Origin: an uncultured Flavobacteriales bacterium | GTDB taxonomy: Bacteria; Bacteroidota; Bacteroidia; Flavobacteriales_G; Salibacteraceae | Assembly: GCA_937899835.1 (NCBI GenBank) | Contig: CALCCE010000259.1 | Location: 1 to 44,599 of the forward strand | Length of the DNA: 44,599 bases | Direction of reading: 5' to 3' | Part shown: positions 25,858-34,371 of the stretch, piece by piece | Numbering within the stretch: position 1 is the stretch's first letter | How the letters are laid out: each line of letters begins with the position of its first letter | The notes under the pieces: model-generated | The model's input: only the letters and a program-made list of their open reading frames with translations | Database searches by the model: none | Told to the model about the DNA's origin: nothing | Translations under genes and position numbers: made by a program

Positions 25858-27558
25858 ATGGACTATTATCTCAGCTTTTCTAAGCCAACCCAGCATTGGC
25901 TCGACATCGAAATTCGCCTCGATACGCTTGGACAAGAGCACGTGATGTTGCAATTGCCTGCATGGCGGCCCGGTAGGTATCAATTGGGCAATTTTGCCGC
26001 CAACATTCGTCATTGGGCAGCCTTTGATGGGGAGGATCAGCCCCTTGCTTTTCGCAAACGGACCAAAGACTTGTGGGAAATAGACACCACCGGCACCACG
26101 CAATTGAGGGTTCGTTATCAGTTCTACGCCAATGCCTTGGATGCAGGTAGCACCTGGCTGGACGAACATCAACTGTACGTCAACCCCGTAAATTGTTTGT
26201 TGTACCAGCCCAATCAGGTGGACGCCCCCCATCGGGTACATTTGAGTTTGCCACCCGACTATGAGGTGGCTACTTCTATGGTAGAGGTGAAGGCCCTCAC
26301 CTTCGAAGCGCAAGATTTTCAGGAACTGGCCGATTCGCCCTTTATCGCGAGCGATACCTTACAGCACCGGCTTTTCGTGGTCAACGATATCGATTTTCAA
26401 CTTTGGTTTCAAGGCGATTGGCAGGATTTAAACGAGCCGCAACTGGAAAACGATTTTCGAAAATTCATTGCCGTACAATTGGCCCTTTTTGAGGAATGTC
26501 CGGTAGAAGAATATCATTTTTTGTTTCAGTTTGTGCCCTACAAGGCCTATCACGGGGTGGAACACTTGAAAAGTACGGTCATCGTATTGGGGCCCAACTA
26601 TTTGCTTTCGGGAGACTACTACCCAGAATTGTTGGGCGTATCGAGCCACGAACTGTTTCACACCTGGAACATCAAGGCCATTCGTCCGGCAGCGATGCAG
26701 CCCTACGATTTCTCCCAGGAAAACTACACCCGATTGGGCTACGTGGCCGAAGGGGTGACCACTTACTATGGCGATCAATTGTTGCTGCGAAGTGGCGGTC
26801 TTTCCTGGACCGATTATTTACACCAATTGGAAAGGTCGGTACAGCGGCACCTGGACAACCCTGCCCGGCACCATTATTCGGTGGCCGAATCTTCTTTCGA
26901 CACCTGGCTCGATGGCTATCAGAAAGGGGCTCCCGGCAGAAAGCTCTCTATTTATGCCGATGGCTGCGTGTTGGCCTTCATCACTGATGTGGGCCTGATG
27001 CAAGCCACCAACAACCAGGCTTCGCTGGATACGGTCATGCGGCAGTTGTATCAAGAGTTTGGAAAAACCGGAAAAGGATATACTGAGGACGACTATTTTC
27101 GGCTCATTGGCGAAATAGGAAATACTGATTTGGTCCATAATCTACGGAGCCTGGTAGGAGAGGGCGTATCGATGGAAACGGCTTTTCGCCAAGCCATTGC
27201 CTACCTCGGCTGGGAGTTGGTAGAGGACCCGTCTTCTAAGCTAAGCGAAAGCCAGTTGGGGATGAAACTGAACGATCAAGGCAAGATCATAGCAGTTTAT
27301 CCCGGTTCACCGGCGGATGAAGCGGGCCTTGCGGAAGATGATGTAGTAGTAGCTTTAAACGGTATTGCCATTGAGGGTGATTTCGACAAATGGGCAGCCT
27401 ATCGGCTCACCGAAGCCTTTCACCTCGACCTGAAGCGCAAAATGGGCTTGACCCGCGTGTCTGTGGCTCCGGACGGGAAGCCGTGGTACCGCAACTACCG
27501 TTTGGAACGAAAAACGGCCGATAATGCCAACGAATCGGCTTGGGCTCGGATTCTTTGA
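25858..27558 (+). CDS. M61 (glycyl aminopeptidase) family metallopeptidase with PDZ domain
   Basis: The protein has 566 residues from the ATG at 25858 (MDYYLSFSKP). An in-frame ATG 102 bp upstream would add a poorly conserved-looking extension that runs through the candidate promoter. The N-terminal beta domain carries LPAWRPGRYQLGNFAANIRHW, typical of M61. The zinc site is HELFHTWN at residues 264-271, with the third ligand Glu298 in VAEGVTTYYGD. A PDZ domain occupies about 455-540 (IIAVYPGSPADEAGLAEDDVVVALNG). No signal peptide is visible, so it is probably cytosolic. Substrates are likely peptides with N-terminal small residues, by family analogy. Confidence 0.92.
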   Translation: MDYYLSFSKPTQHWLDIEIRLDTLGQEHVMLQLPAWRPGRYQLGNFAANIRHWAAFDGEDQPLAFRKRTKDLWEIDTTGTTQLRVRYQFYANALDAGSTWLDEHQLYVNPVNCLLYQPNQVDAPHRVHLSLPPDYEVATSMVEVKALTFEAQDFQELADSPFIASDTLQHRLFVVNDIDFQLWFQGDWQDLNEPQLENDFRKFIAVQLALFEECPVEEYHFLFQFVPYKAYHGVEHLKSTVIVLGPNYLLSGDYYPELLGVSSHELFHTWNIKAIRPAAMQPYDFSQENYTRLGYVAEGVTTYYGDQLLLRSGGLSWTDYLHQLERSVQRHLDNPARHHYSVAESSFDTWLDGYQKGAPGRKLSIYADGCVLAFITDVGLMQATNNQASLDTVMRQLYQEFGKTGKGYTEDDYFRLIGEIGNTDLVHNLRSLVGEGVSMETAFRQAIAYLGWELVEDPSSKLSESQLGMKLNDQGKIIAVYPGSPADEAGLAEDDVVVALNGIAIEGDFDKWAAYRLTEAFHLDLKRKMGLTRVSVAPDGKPWYRNYRLERKTADNANESAWARIL

Positions 27559-27621
27559 TACTAAAATTTGGAAGCTTCTACCGGAAATACCATTTTTGGT
27601 AAAACTACAATACTTAACTCC

Positions 27622-28080
27622 ATGGAAGAAGAACTACTCATCGACGAAAACGAAGCCTTTAATGATAGTCAGCCGGAGCGGCCGCAATTCCTGACGGTCC
27701 TTTGCATCCTTTCCTGGATTTGGAACGGTTTGGTGGTCTTGTTTGGACTCATCATGGCTTTGGCGGTAGGTGCCATTTTTAGCGTATTTGAATCAGGTGA
27801 TTTTCCAATGGATCCTGATCAAAAAGTACAAATTGATGCTTTTCTTGGGCTGGGACAAGGCCTTGCGGCCGGTGTATTTTTGTTGTTTGCAGTCATTGCT
27901 GGTATCACTATCGCCAGTGCCTGGCTCATGTGGAAACAGAAACGGGTAGGTTTCTTCATTTATACCGCTTTGCACGGCATTTTGGCAGTGCTCTATTTTG
28001 TAGGTGATAGCCTTTTTGCTGGTGTTCTTTGCGCAGCTTTCATTGGCATGTATGCCGCCAACCTCAAGCACATGCGCTAA
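27622..28080 (+). CDS. Small four-helix membrane protein, unknown
   Basis: The protein has 152 residues from the ATG at 27622; the longer frame starts only at a TTG. An acidic N-terminus (MEEELLIDENEAFND) precedes about four hydrophobic helices: near 25-52, 77-101, 110-127 and 130-147. The last helices contain GFFIYTALHGILAVLYFVGD. The pattern is seen in many uncharacterised Bacteroidota membrane proteins. No catalytic or transport motif is visible. It lies 63 bp after the M61 gene, on the same strand, and is followed by a strong terminator, so it may be the last gene of that transcript. Confidence 0.75.
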   Translation: MEEELLIDENEAFNDSQPERPQFLTVLCILSWIWNGLVVLFGLIMALAVGAIFSVFESGDFPMDPDQKVQIDAFLGLGQGLAAGVFLLFAVIAGITIASAWLMWKQKRVGFFIYTALHGILAVLYFVGDSLFAGVLCAAFIGMYAANLKHMR

Positions 28081-28104
28081 TCTCTATTGAACGAATGAAA
28101 TAGC

Positions 28105-28140
28105 AAGGCCCGGTGGTTTTCAAAACCCCGGGCCTTTTTT
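28105..28140 (+). terminator. Strong intrinsic terminator
   Basis: AAGGCCCGG (28105-28113) pairs with CCGGGCCTT (28128-28136). An inner GGTTTT/AAAACC extension nearly closes the loop, and a T-run ends at 28140. It lies between the plus-strand membrane-protein gene and the convergent ridA gene. Confidence 0.9.
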
Positions 28141-28165
28141 GATCCTTTGAAAACAATCAGTAGGC

Positions 28166-28552
28166 TTAGTTCACCACCGCGATGGCCGAAATCTCTACGT
28201 TGACATTTTTGGGCAGCACCGAAACTTGTACCGTTTCCCGGGCGGGTGGGGTGGGGCCGTTGAAATAACTGGCGTATACCGCGTTTACCCGGGCAAAGTT
28301 GTTCATGTCGGATAGGAAGATGGAGCACTTCACCACGTTGGAAAAGTCCATTTGAGCAGCCGCCAGTACCGCTTTCAGGTTGTTCATCACCAGGTGCGTT
28401 TCGGTTTCGATATCGGAGAGCACCAATTCGCCACTCGCCGGGTCTATGGCGATTTGACCGCTGCAATACAGGGTGCCGTTGGCTAAGATAGCCTGGCTGT
28501 AGGGGCCGATGGGTGTAGGAGCATGTTCACTTTGAATGCGTTCGATTGCCAT
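28166..28552 (-). CDS. ridA: RidA family enamine/imine deaminase
   Basis: The protein has 128 residues from the ATG at 28552 (MAIERIQSEHAPTPIGPYSQA), the usual family start. RidA hydrolyses reactive 2-aminoacrylate-type enamines released by PLP enzymes. Conserved features are IGPYSQAI, YCSGQIAIDP, the substrate-binding Arg in PPARETVQV, and the C-terminal VEISAIAV with its Glu. It is cytosolic and forms trimers in known cases. It is divergent from the pabA/trpG-type gene with about 90 bp between starts, and convergent with the small membrane-protein gene. Confidence 0.95.
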   Translation of the reverse strand: MAIERIQSEHAPTPIGPYSQAILANGTLYCSGQIAIDPASGELVLSDIETETHLVMNNLKAVLAAAQMDFSNVVKCSIFLSDMNNFARVNAVYASYFNGPTPPARETVQVSVLPKNVNVEISAIAVVN

Positions 28553-28644
28553 AAGTTTAAAATGTTGATCGAAGCCAAAGATAAGGCCTTGATGCACCTC
28601 AATACCCATCCGTTTGGTTACTTTTATCGCCCAATTTTTAAGCC

Positions 28645-29232
28645 ATGCGCTTGTTGGTCATCGACAATTACGATTCATTTACCTACAACCTGGTTCATTA
28701 CCTGGAACCACTGGTAGCGCATTGTACCGTTTGGCGCAACGATGCGGTCGACCTGGAGGAGGTGGCCCGGTTCGATGCGCTGGTGCTTTCTCCTGGTCCT
28801 GGTTTACCAATGCATGCCGGACAGCTCCTTGATGTGTTGGCCCATTGGTCGGCCTCGAAACCCATGTTGGGCGTGTGTTTGGGGATGCAAGCCCTCGTAG
28901 AACATTTTGGAGGAAGCCTCTACAACCTGTCGCAAGTGGCCCACGGCATTGCCACTGAAATTGAGCAAGAGGCCTTCGATCCGATGTATAGTGGTTTGCC
29001 CAATCGGTTGGCAGTAGGGCGCTACCACAGCTGGGTGGCCCAGGCAGATCAACTGCCCGAAGTGTTCGAAGTAACGGCCCGAAGTGCCGAAGGCTTGATC
29101 ATGTCGGTGCGGCACCGGAGTTTACCACTTTGGGGGGTGCAGTATCATCCAGAGTCGATCATGACCCACCATGGAAAAGCCCTGTTGGCCAATTGGGTGA
29201 AGGCGGTAGCCGCTGAGAAGGCTATAAGCTAG
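28645..29232 (+). CDS. pabA: Glutamine amidotransferase component II of anthranilate/aminodeoxychorismate synthase
   Basis: This is a 195-residue class-I glutaminase. MRLLVIDNYDSFTYNL is the family N-terminus, LSPGPGLP forms the oxyanion region, the nucleophile is the Cys of GVCLGMQAL, and the His-Glu pair is in VQYHPES. It supplies ammonia to TrpE for anthranilate or PabB for aminodeoxychorismate. The synthase partner is not nearby, so TrpG and PabA cannot be separated; an orphan gene away from trp genes fits PabA or a shared subunit. Its stop is one base from the stop of the convergent lptD gene. Confidence 0.9.
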   Translation: MRLLVIDNYDSFTYNLVHYLEPLVAHCTVWRNDAVDLEEVARFDALVLSPGPGLPMHAGQLLDVLAHWSASKPMLGVCLGMQALVEHFGGSLYNLSQVAHGIATEIEQEAFDPMYSGLPNRLAVGRYHSWVAQADQLPEVFEVTARSAEGLIMSVRHRSLPLWGVQYHPESIMTHHGKALLANWVKAVAAEKAIS

Positions 29233-29233
29233 T

Positions 29234-31870
29234 TTACTGGTTGAAATCAAACCATGCCCGACGGCGGTTTAGCTTCAAGTCTTGAAGAATTGGCGCTTTC
29301 ACCTTGATGTTGAAGGTATAGCTCTGACGGGCTCCGAAAGGCACCAGGTTCAGGCTGAAATCCCAGCAGTGCAGGTCACGGTAAATGTCGATGGTGGTGA
29401 AGGTGAAATCCCGTGATTCAAAATCGTAGCCCGACCGAAATCCGATCTTCCATTTGGGCGTTAGGTTCAGGTCGCCCGAAAAGTTGAAGGTGTTGGTGAG
29501 GGTAGCGTCTAACCCGGGTTTGGAGTAGTTGAGGTTGTAGGCAATGTTCAATTTCCAAGGCACATTGAAATCCACAAAATAGTCGGGGTTGGAGTGGATG
29601 AAGTTCAATTCTTCAACGGTTCCAAAACGACTTTGGCGTTGCTTAGCCGCTTCCCGCCCTTGTTTGCTGGTGAGGTTGAGGTTCAGCGCTACGTTACCGT
29701 TGGTAAACCGAAGTGGCGTATCGTTCACGTCCCAGGCGGCCTCATGAATCCGGGTACCCGCCGAATCGATGGCGTAAGGATCGAAGGTGCCACCCATTTG
29801 CAGGCTAAGGTTTTTGCCCAGGCCCGTGCGTGCGGTAACCCTCACGGGTGCCCAGCGAAATTCCGCAAGGTTGATGTTGTAGGAGGAACTCAGGTTGAAC
29901 GCATCCAGGATCGAAATCTTTTTGGAGCCGGTAGAATCAGCATTAGACGCTACCTTCATAGCGAAGGTATTTTGCAGCGAGAAACCGATGACTCCTGCCT
30001 CGCTCCGCGATGGCGAACCGTAAATTCCATTCTGAAAGATGGAATAGGTTTCGGAAGTAAATACTGTAGAATCTCGGTTACTAGTGTCGGGAATGTCAAA
30101 ATATTCGAGGGTGCGGTAGTAGTTAAACCTGGGATCGGAGTAATCGGGTTTGTATTGAAAGCTTACCGCAGGGGTGGCTACATGGCGCAGGGCCTTAATA
30201 AAGCCTTTCTTGAAATAAGTGGTGTTGTAGAGTTTGGTGGTGAGTGAACCGTTGAAGCTGATCTCACCAAAGCGTTCGAATCCGGCTACGGTATCATCTA
30301 CCACCGCAGCAGCATCTTCGTCAAAAGATTTCCGAATGGTTTCCAGGTACCATACCTCACGGTAGGAGGCGCTGGGGGCCAGGGTCAAGTACTTGAACAA
30401 CTTCATCGACGAAGAGATGGGGATGTTGTGGCGCATTCCCGTTCGGATCTGGTCCAGGGTTTCTTCCCGCAAGAAATCGTCTTGATTTTCCGACACCCGG
30501 CTTTCAAAATTCGACTGCATAGAAAAACCCAGGTTGTCGGTCAACTGGTTGCGCCAATTGGCGGCACCCACCCGGTTGCGTTGCTTCAGGGGAAAAATCC
30601 GCGTCATGTTGAGGGTAGCCCTGGGCAATGTAAGGTTGATGATGCTGTCGTTGGCGTTTTGGTCATGGCTGGCGTTGAGCACCATGTTGAAGGGAGCGTT
30701 GGCAAAGCGCTTGTTGTAGGTAATGTTGGATTTAAACGTGTTCGTAAGGTAGTTGATGCCCGTGCTGTTGAAGTTGGTTTGAAAGTTTTGCGGGGTACCC
30801 GCGTTTACATCGGCTGAAAAGCTGCTGTTGGGTCGGGCTTTCGGGTCTTGGTTGTGCCGCCAGCGGAGGAAAAAACTCTCCGCTTCGCTAAAGTCGGGAA
30901 ACTCGCGTTGGCTTTGGAAAAACTTGGCGTATTCAAAATTCAGGTTACCGTTGAACTTGTAGCGGCTGCGGTAGCGGGTCAGCACATTGCCCGACCAACT
31001 GCCCCGGCTGTAGATGTCTCCCGTGAGGGCCAGGTCCCAATATTCGCTCATGCCAAAATAATACCCTCCATCTTGCAGGAAGTAACCCAAGCCCGGAGAG
31101 TTGCCGTAGCTGGGAATGATGAGGCCGGAACTTTGGGTGTTTTGCTGCGGAAAGAACCCAAACGGCAAGGCCAGGGGAGTGGGCACATCTTCTACCTTGA
31201 GGTAAGCCGGTCCGGTAACGATCTTATCGTTTTGAATCAATTTCAGCTTGCGGGCATGGATTTCGAAGTGCGGGTGCGGGTCGCTGCAAGTGGTGTAAGA
31301 ACCGTCTTTAATAAAGATCACCGTCTCGCTTACCTTTTTGATCGAATCGCCGTGCACGTAGCCATCGCCATCTTGGGTAACCGCGGTGATGATCTGCCCT
31401 TTTTTGGATTCGAAGTTGTAGCGCATCGACTGGGCATCGAAACCCTGTTCACCTTCTTTGAAATGGGGAGTACCTTGCATGGTGCCCGTACTATCGGGCA
31501 TGCCGGTGGCATACAATTCTTTGTTTTTGAGGCTGATTTCGATGTAGCTGGCCTTCAAAAAGATGTTTTGATAGGTGACTTCCGCCTCTCCGTAGAGGTA
31601 TACGCGTTGGTTCACAATATCGAAAAGCATGGAGTCGACGGCTTTGTAGCTCACGTCGTCTTCGAGCACTTCATCGGCGGGCTCTACTGCGTTGGAATCG
31701 GGCGTAGCAGTGCTGCTATCGTTGGTGTCGGGAAGCAGTAGGATAGAAGAGGAAGCGAAAATATCGGACAGGGGAATTGCGTTATCCGTAGCACCGGCAG
31801 CCGTTTGAAAGTGGCCCGCAAATACCGCCAGAATTAACAAAACTGCGTGAATTACTTCTCTGAAACGCAA
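29234..31870 (-). CDS. lptD: LPS-assembly outer-membrane protein, LptD-like
   Basis: The 878-residue protein starts at a TTG, preferred because it gives a signal peptide (MRFREVIHAVLLILAVFAG..). The OstA/LptA-like beta-jellyroll lies about residues 75-260 (VYLYGEAEVTYQNIFLKASYIEI, DGYVHGDSIKK). The rest is a large outer-membrane barrel, with repeated aromatic beta strands and a closing strand that ends in Phe-Asn-Gln. LptD inserts lipopolysaccharide into the outer leaflet. Bacteroidota homologues are divergent and usually annotated as putative LptD. No LptE is adjacent. It diverges from the amidase-MCE operon, another envelope unit. Confidence 0.88.
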   Translation of the reverse strand: MRFREVIHAVLLILAVFAGHFQTAAGATDNAIPLSDIFASSSILLLPDTNDSSTATPDSNAVEPADEVLEDDVSYKAVDSMLFDIVNQRVYLYGEAEVTYQNIFLKASYIEISLKNKELYATGMPDSTGTMQGTPHFKEGEQGFDAQSMRYNFESKKGQIITAVTQDGDGYVHGDSIKKVSETVIFIKDGSYTTCSDPHPHFEIHARKLKLIQNDKIVTGPAYLKVEDVPTPLALPFGFFPQQNTQSSGLIIPSYGNSPGLGYFLQDGGYYFGMSEYWDLALTGDIYSRGSWSGNVLTRYRSRYKFNGNLNFEYAKFFQSQREFPDFSEAESFFLRWRHNQDPKARPNSSFSADVNAGTPQNFQTNFNSTGINYLTNTFKSNITYNKRFANAPFNMVLNASHDQNANDSIINLTLPRATLNMTRIFPLKQRNRVGAANWRNQLTDNLGFSMQSNFESRVSENQDDFLREETLDQIRTGMRHNIPISSSMKLFKYLTLAPSASYREVWYLETIRKSFDEDAAAVVDDTVAGFERFGEISFNGSLTTKLYNTTYFKKGFIKALRHVATPAVSFQYKPDYSDPRFNYYRTLEYFDIPDTSNRDSTVFTSETYSIFQNGIYGSPSRSEAGVIGFSLQNTFAMKVASNADSTGSKKISILDAFNLSSSYNINLAEFRWAPVRVTARTGLGKNLSLQMGGTFDPYAIDSAGTRIHEAAWDVNDTPLRFTNGNVALNLNLTSKQGREAAKQRQSRFGTVEELNFIHSNPDYFVDFNVPWKLNIAYNLNYSKPGLDATLTNTFNFSGDLNLTPKWKIGFRSGYDFESRDFTFTTIDIYRDLHCWDFSLNLVPFGARQSYTFNIKVKAPILQDLKLNRRRAWFDFNQ

Positions 31871-31894
31871 TTTCTTATGCAGGGTAAGATTAGT

Positions 31895-31902
31895 TACTTT
31901 TG
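31895..31902 (+). promoter_or_regulatory. Candidate -7 box TACTTTTG for the amidase operon
   Basis: TACTTTTG matches TAnnTTTG and lies 57 bp before the GTG start of the amidase. The -33 region (about 31868-31878) holds only a weak TTTC. It lies within the 89-bp divergent gap shared with lptD. Confidence 0.35.
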
Positions 31903-31928
31903 CCTGGGTGCCGTGATGAAAGCAGCTG

Positions 31929-31936
31929 CAAAGCTA
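31929..31936 (-). promoter_or_regulatory. Candidate -7 box TAGCTTTG for lptD
   Basis: On the minus strand TAGCTTTG matches TAnnTTTG. It lies 58 bp upstream of the lptD TTG start. No clear -33 element is seen; that region would overlap the first bases of the divergent amidase gene. Confidence 0.35.
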
Positions 31937-31959
31937 CTAAAACTAATTAGTGTGCTCAC

Positions 31960-33372
31960 GTGAAACAATTGCTTGTCATATCCCGGCCGAGAACGATCCG
32001 ATTATTCATCGGAATCATCATCCTTGGCATATCGGGGCTCTTTTTAGCATCTTTTGTGCCAAAATCGTCGGGAGGCGATCCGCCGGCACAAACGCAATCC
32101 AATTTTGGCATTCGAAAAGTAGTGATTGATGCCGGTCACGGAGGAAAAGATCCGGGCAATTTGGGCACGGGAAGGTACAAATTCACCGAAAAAAATGTGG
32201 CCCTGGCGGTGGCCCTCAAGTTGGGCAAATACATCGAAGAAAAGATTCCCGATGTAGAGGTGATCTACACCCGAGACGACGACACATTCATTGGGTTGCG
32301 CGAGCGGTGTGAAGTCGCCAACAAGGCAGGAGCCGACCTTTTCATTTCCATCCATTGCAACGCCTTCAGCCGCAAGGAGGCCAACGGTACCGAAACCTAT
32401 GTGATGGGCTTGCACAAATCGAAAGCCAACCTCGAAGTGGCGCAACGCGAAAATGCTTCGATCTATCTGGAAGAAAACTACGAGGAGAACTACTCCGATT
32501 TCGATCCCAATTCTGACGAGCAGATCATTGCCCGCACCATGATGCAAAGTGCTTTTCGCGGACAGAGCTTCAATTTCTCCCGTCGGGTACAAGAACAGTT
32601 TGAAACCCGGGTGAAGCGCTACAACCGGGGCGTGAAAGAGGCCGGCTTTGTAGTGATCAGCTACACCACCATGCCATCGGTGTTGATTGAGTTGGGTTTT
32701 TTGACCAATAAAGACGAGGAAGACTTTTTGAATTCTGATGCGGGGCAGGATTACATGGCTTCGGCAATTTTTCGGGCGTTCAAAGAGTTTAAGGTAGAGC
32801 TCGATGGAGTGAATGCGCGCATGCAGGGCGAAGGCGCTACTCCTCCGAAAGCAGAACCACCCGTAGCGCCACCTGTGGAAGAGGCCGCACCTGAGAAAGC
32901 TCCTGAAACCGCAGAAAAACCAGCGAAAGGAAAAAAAGAGAAGAAGGCCGAGAAGAAAGCGGCCAAGGAAAAAAAGCCAAAAGCCCCTGCTGAAAAGACT
33001 ACTCCACCGGAAGAAGAAACCGCAGCAAAATCGGAAAAGACCCCGGAAGCACCCAAAACCGAAAAGAAAACCGAACCAGTAGTTGCCGCGGGTACTCCGG
33101 TATACAAGATTCAATTGCAAATATCACCGGAACGCATTGCCACCACACCAGCCAACTTTAAAGGGCTGGAAGGGGTGACCTATTATAAAGAAGGCAGCAA
33201 CTATAAATATACGGTAGGGGAGATGACCAGCTTTGAAGAAGCCGTGAAGTTGCAGCGGGATGCCCGCGAAAAAGGATTCAATCAAGCTTTCATTGTTGCG
33301 TTTTTGGACGGGAAGCGTATCCCGACCTCGCAAGCTTTGAAAATCACTAAATCGTTGAAAACCACCCCCTGA
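31960..33372 (+). CDS. N-acetylmuramoyl-L-alanine amidase with charged linker and SPOR-like C-terminal domain
   Basis: The 470-residue protein starts at a GTG. A membrane helix or signal (about 13-33) is followed by an amidase_3 domain. Zinc ligands are His60 in VIDAGHGGKDPG, Glu77 in FTEKNVAL and His132 in SIHCNAF; the catalytic Glu244 lies in VLIELGFL. The enzyme cleaves the stem peptide from MurNAc during cell separation. Residues about 280-375 are a Lys/Pro/Ala/Glu linker. The last 90 residues are SPOR-like (YKIQLQIS...YKYTVGEM...GFNQAFIVAFLDGKRI). The final part resembles the tail of the SPOR protein at 2913-4547. The MCE gene starts one base after the stop. Confidence 0.93.
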   Translation: MKQLLVISRPRTIRLFIGIIILGISGLFLASFVPKSSGGDPPAQTQSNFGIRKVVIDAGHGGKDPGNLGTGRYKFTEKNVALAVALKLGKYIEEKIPDVEVIYTRDDDTFIGLRERCEVANKAGADLFISIHCNAFSRKEANGTETYVMGLHKSKANLEVAQRENASIYLEENYEENYSDFDPNSDEQIIARTMMQSAFRGQSFNFSRRVQEQFETRVKRYNRGVKEAGFVVISYTTMPSVLIELGFLTNKDEEDFLNSDAGQDYMASAIFRAFKEFKVELDGVNARMQGEGATPPKAEPPVAPPVEEAAPEKAPETAEKPAKGKKEKKAEKKAAKEKKPKAPAEKTTPPEEETAAKSEKTPEAPKTEKKTEPVVAAGTPVYKIQLQISPERIATTPANFKGLEGVTYYKEGSNYKYTVGEMTSFEEAVKLQRDAREKGFNQAFIVAFLDGKRIPTSQALKITKSLKTTP

Positions 33373-33373
33373 T

Positions 33374-34366
33374 TTGAAACTGAAAAGGGAAGTAAAAGTG
33401 GGCATAGTCGCCGTAGCCGCCCTCGTGTTTTTTTTCTACGGCTTCAATTACCTCAAGGGTGAGCCTATTTTTAGCAGTGCCCGTAAATACTATGCCGTAT
33501 ATCCTACCATTTCCGGGCTTTCGGTAGACAACAATGTAGTGTACCTAGGCCTGAAAGTGGGAAAGGTGACCCACGCTGAATTGTTGGAAGACAATACGGG
33601 TACCTTGGTAGAGTTCATCATCACCGACGATCGGGTGAACATTCCGGCAAAATCTACTGCGATCATTTCCAGCCCCGAGCTCATTGGTTCCAAGGTCATC
33701 ACCCTGGTGTATTCGAAAGCCACCGAGGTGGCACAGGATGGCGATACGCTGGTAGGCGAAGTAGAACAAGACCTCAGCGATGTGGTGGATGCCCGTTTAA
33801 AGCCCCTGGAAAGCAAAACCAAAGAGCTCATCAGTTCCATCGATTCGGTGGTGGCTACCGTGCAGTTGATTTTGGACAAAGACGCTCGGAAAAACCTCAC
33901 AGAAAGTTTTGAAAGCATCAATGCTTCGTTTGCTGCTTTTGAGATCACCTCGTTGCGCATCGATTCGATGATTGCCAACGAAAAGCAGCGGGTAGAGCAA
34001 ATTATGGCCCACGTGGAGTCGATAACTAAAAACGTTCGCGATAACAATGAGGAGTTAAACCGAATCATTGATAACTTTGCAATGATCTCCGACTCAGTAG
34101 CAAAAGCAGATTTGGTGGGCACCATACAAAATGCTGAGGTTGTTTTAGGAGAAGTTTCTACCTTGTTAGACAGGGTGAACCGAGGGGAGGGCAGCTTGGG
34201 TGCGCTGGTGACAAACGACTCATTGTATTACCACCTCGAAAATTCAGCTTTGGAGCTGGATAAACTGTTAGAAGATATTCGGGTAAATCCAGAACGTTAT
34301 GTTCATTTATCCGTTATAGGTAGGAAAGAGAAAGCGAAAGACAAGCCGAAGAAGCGGGACCGATAA
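33374..34366 (+). CDS. MCE/MlaD-family lipid-transport protein
   Basis: The 330-residue protein starts at a TTG giving MKLKREVKVGIVAVAALVFFFYG, the usual opening of Bacteroidota MCE proteins. One membrane helix (about 8-24) anchors it with the MCE domain in the periplasm (about 35-115: VYPTISGLSVDNNVVYLGLKVGKV ... SSPELIGSKVITL). The rest is a long helical, coiled-coil region ending in a basic tail (KEKAKDKPKKRDR). MCE proteins form hexameric tunnels that carry phospholipids between membranes. No MlaE permease or MlaF ATPase is adjacent. The gene lies one base after the amidase stop and five bases before the Fe-S membrane gene, so it is embedded in this operon. Confidence 0.92.
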   Translation: MKLKREVKVGIVAVAALVFFFYGFNYLKGEPIFSSARKYYAVYPTISGLSVDNNVVYLGLKVGKVTHAELLEDNTGTLVEFIITDDRVNIPAKSTAIISSPELIGSKVITLVYSKATEVAQDGDTLVGEVEQDLSDVVDARLKPLESKTKELISSIDSVVATVQLILDKDARKNLTESFESINASFAAFEITSLRIDSMIANEKQRVEQIMAHVESITKNVRDNNEELNRIIDNFAMISDSVAKADLVGTIQNAEVVLGEVSTLLDRVNRGEGSLGALVTNDSLYYHLENSALELDKLLEDIRVNPERYVHLSVIGRKEKAKDKPKKRDR

Positions 34367-34371
34367 AATTG

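Noticed and set aside
32044-33120. 358-codon minus-strand open frame opposite the amidase
   Set aside because: Phe/Gly-rich mirror of the Lys/Glu/Ala linker and the amidase domain; no independent features.
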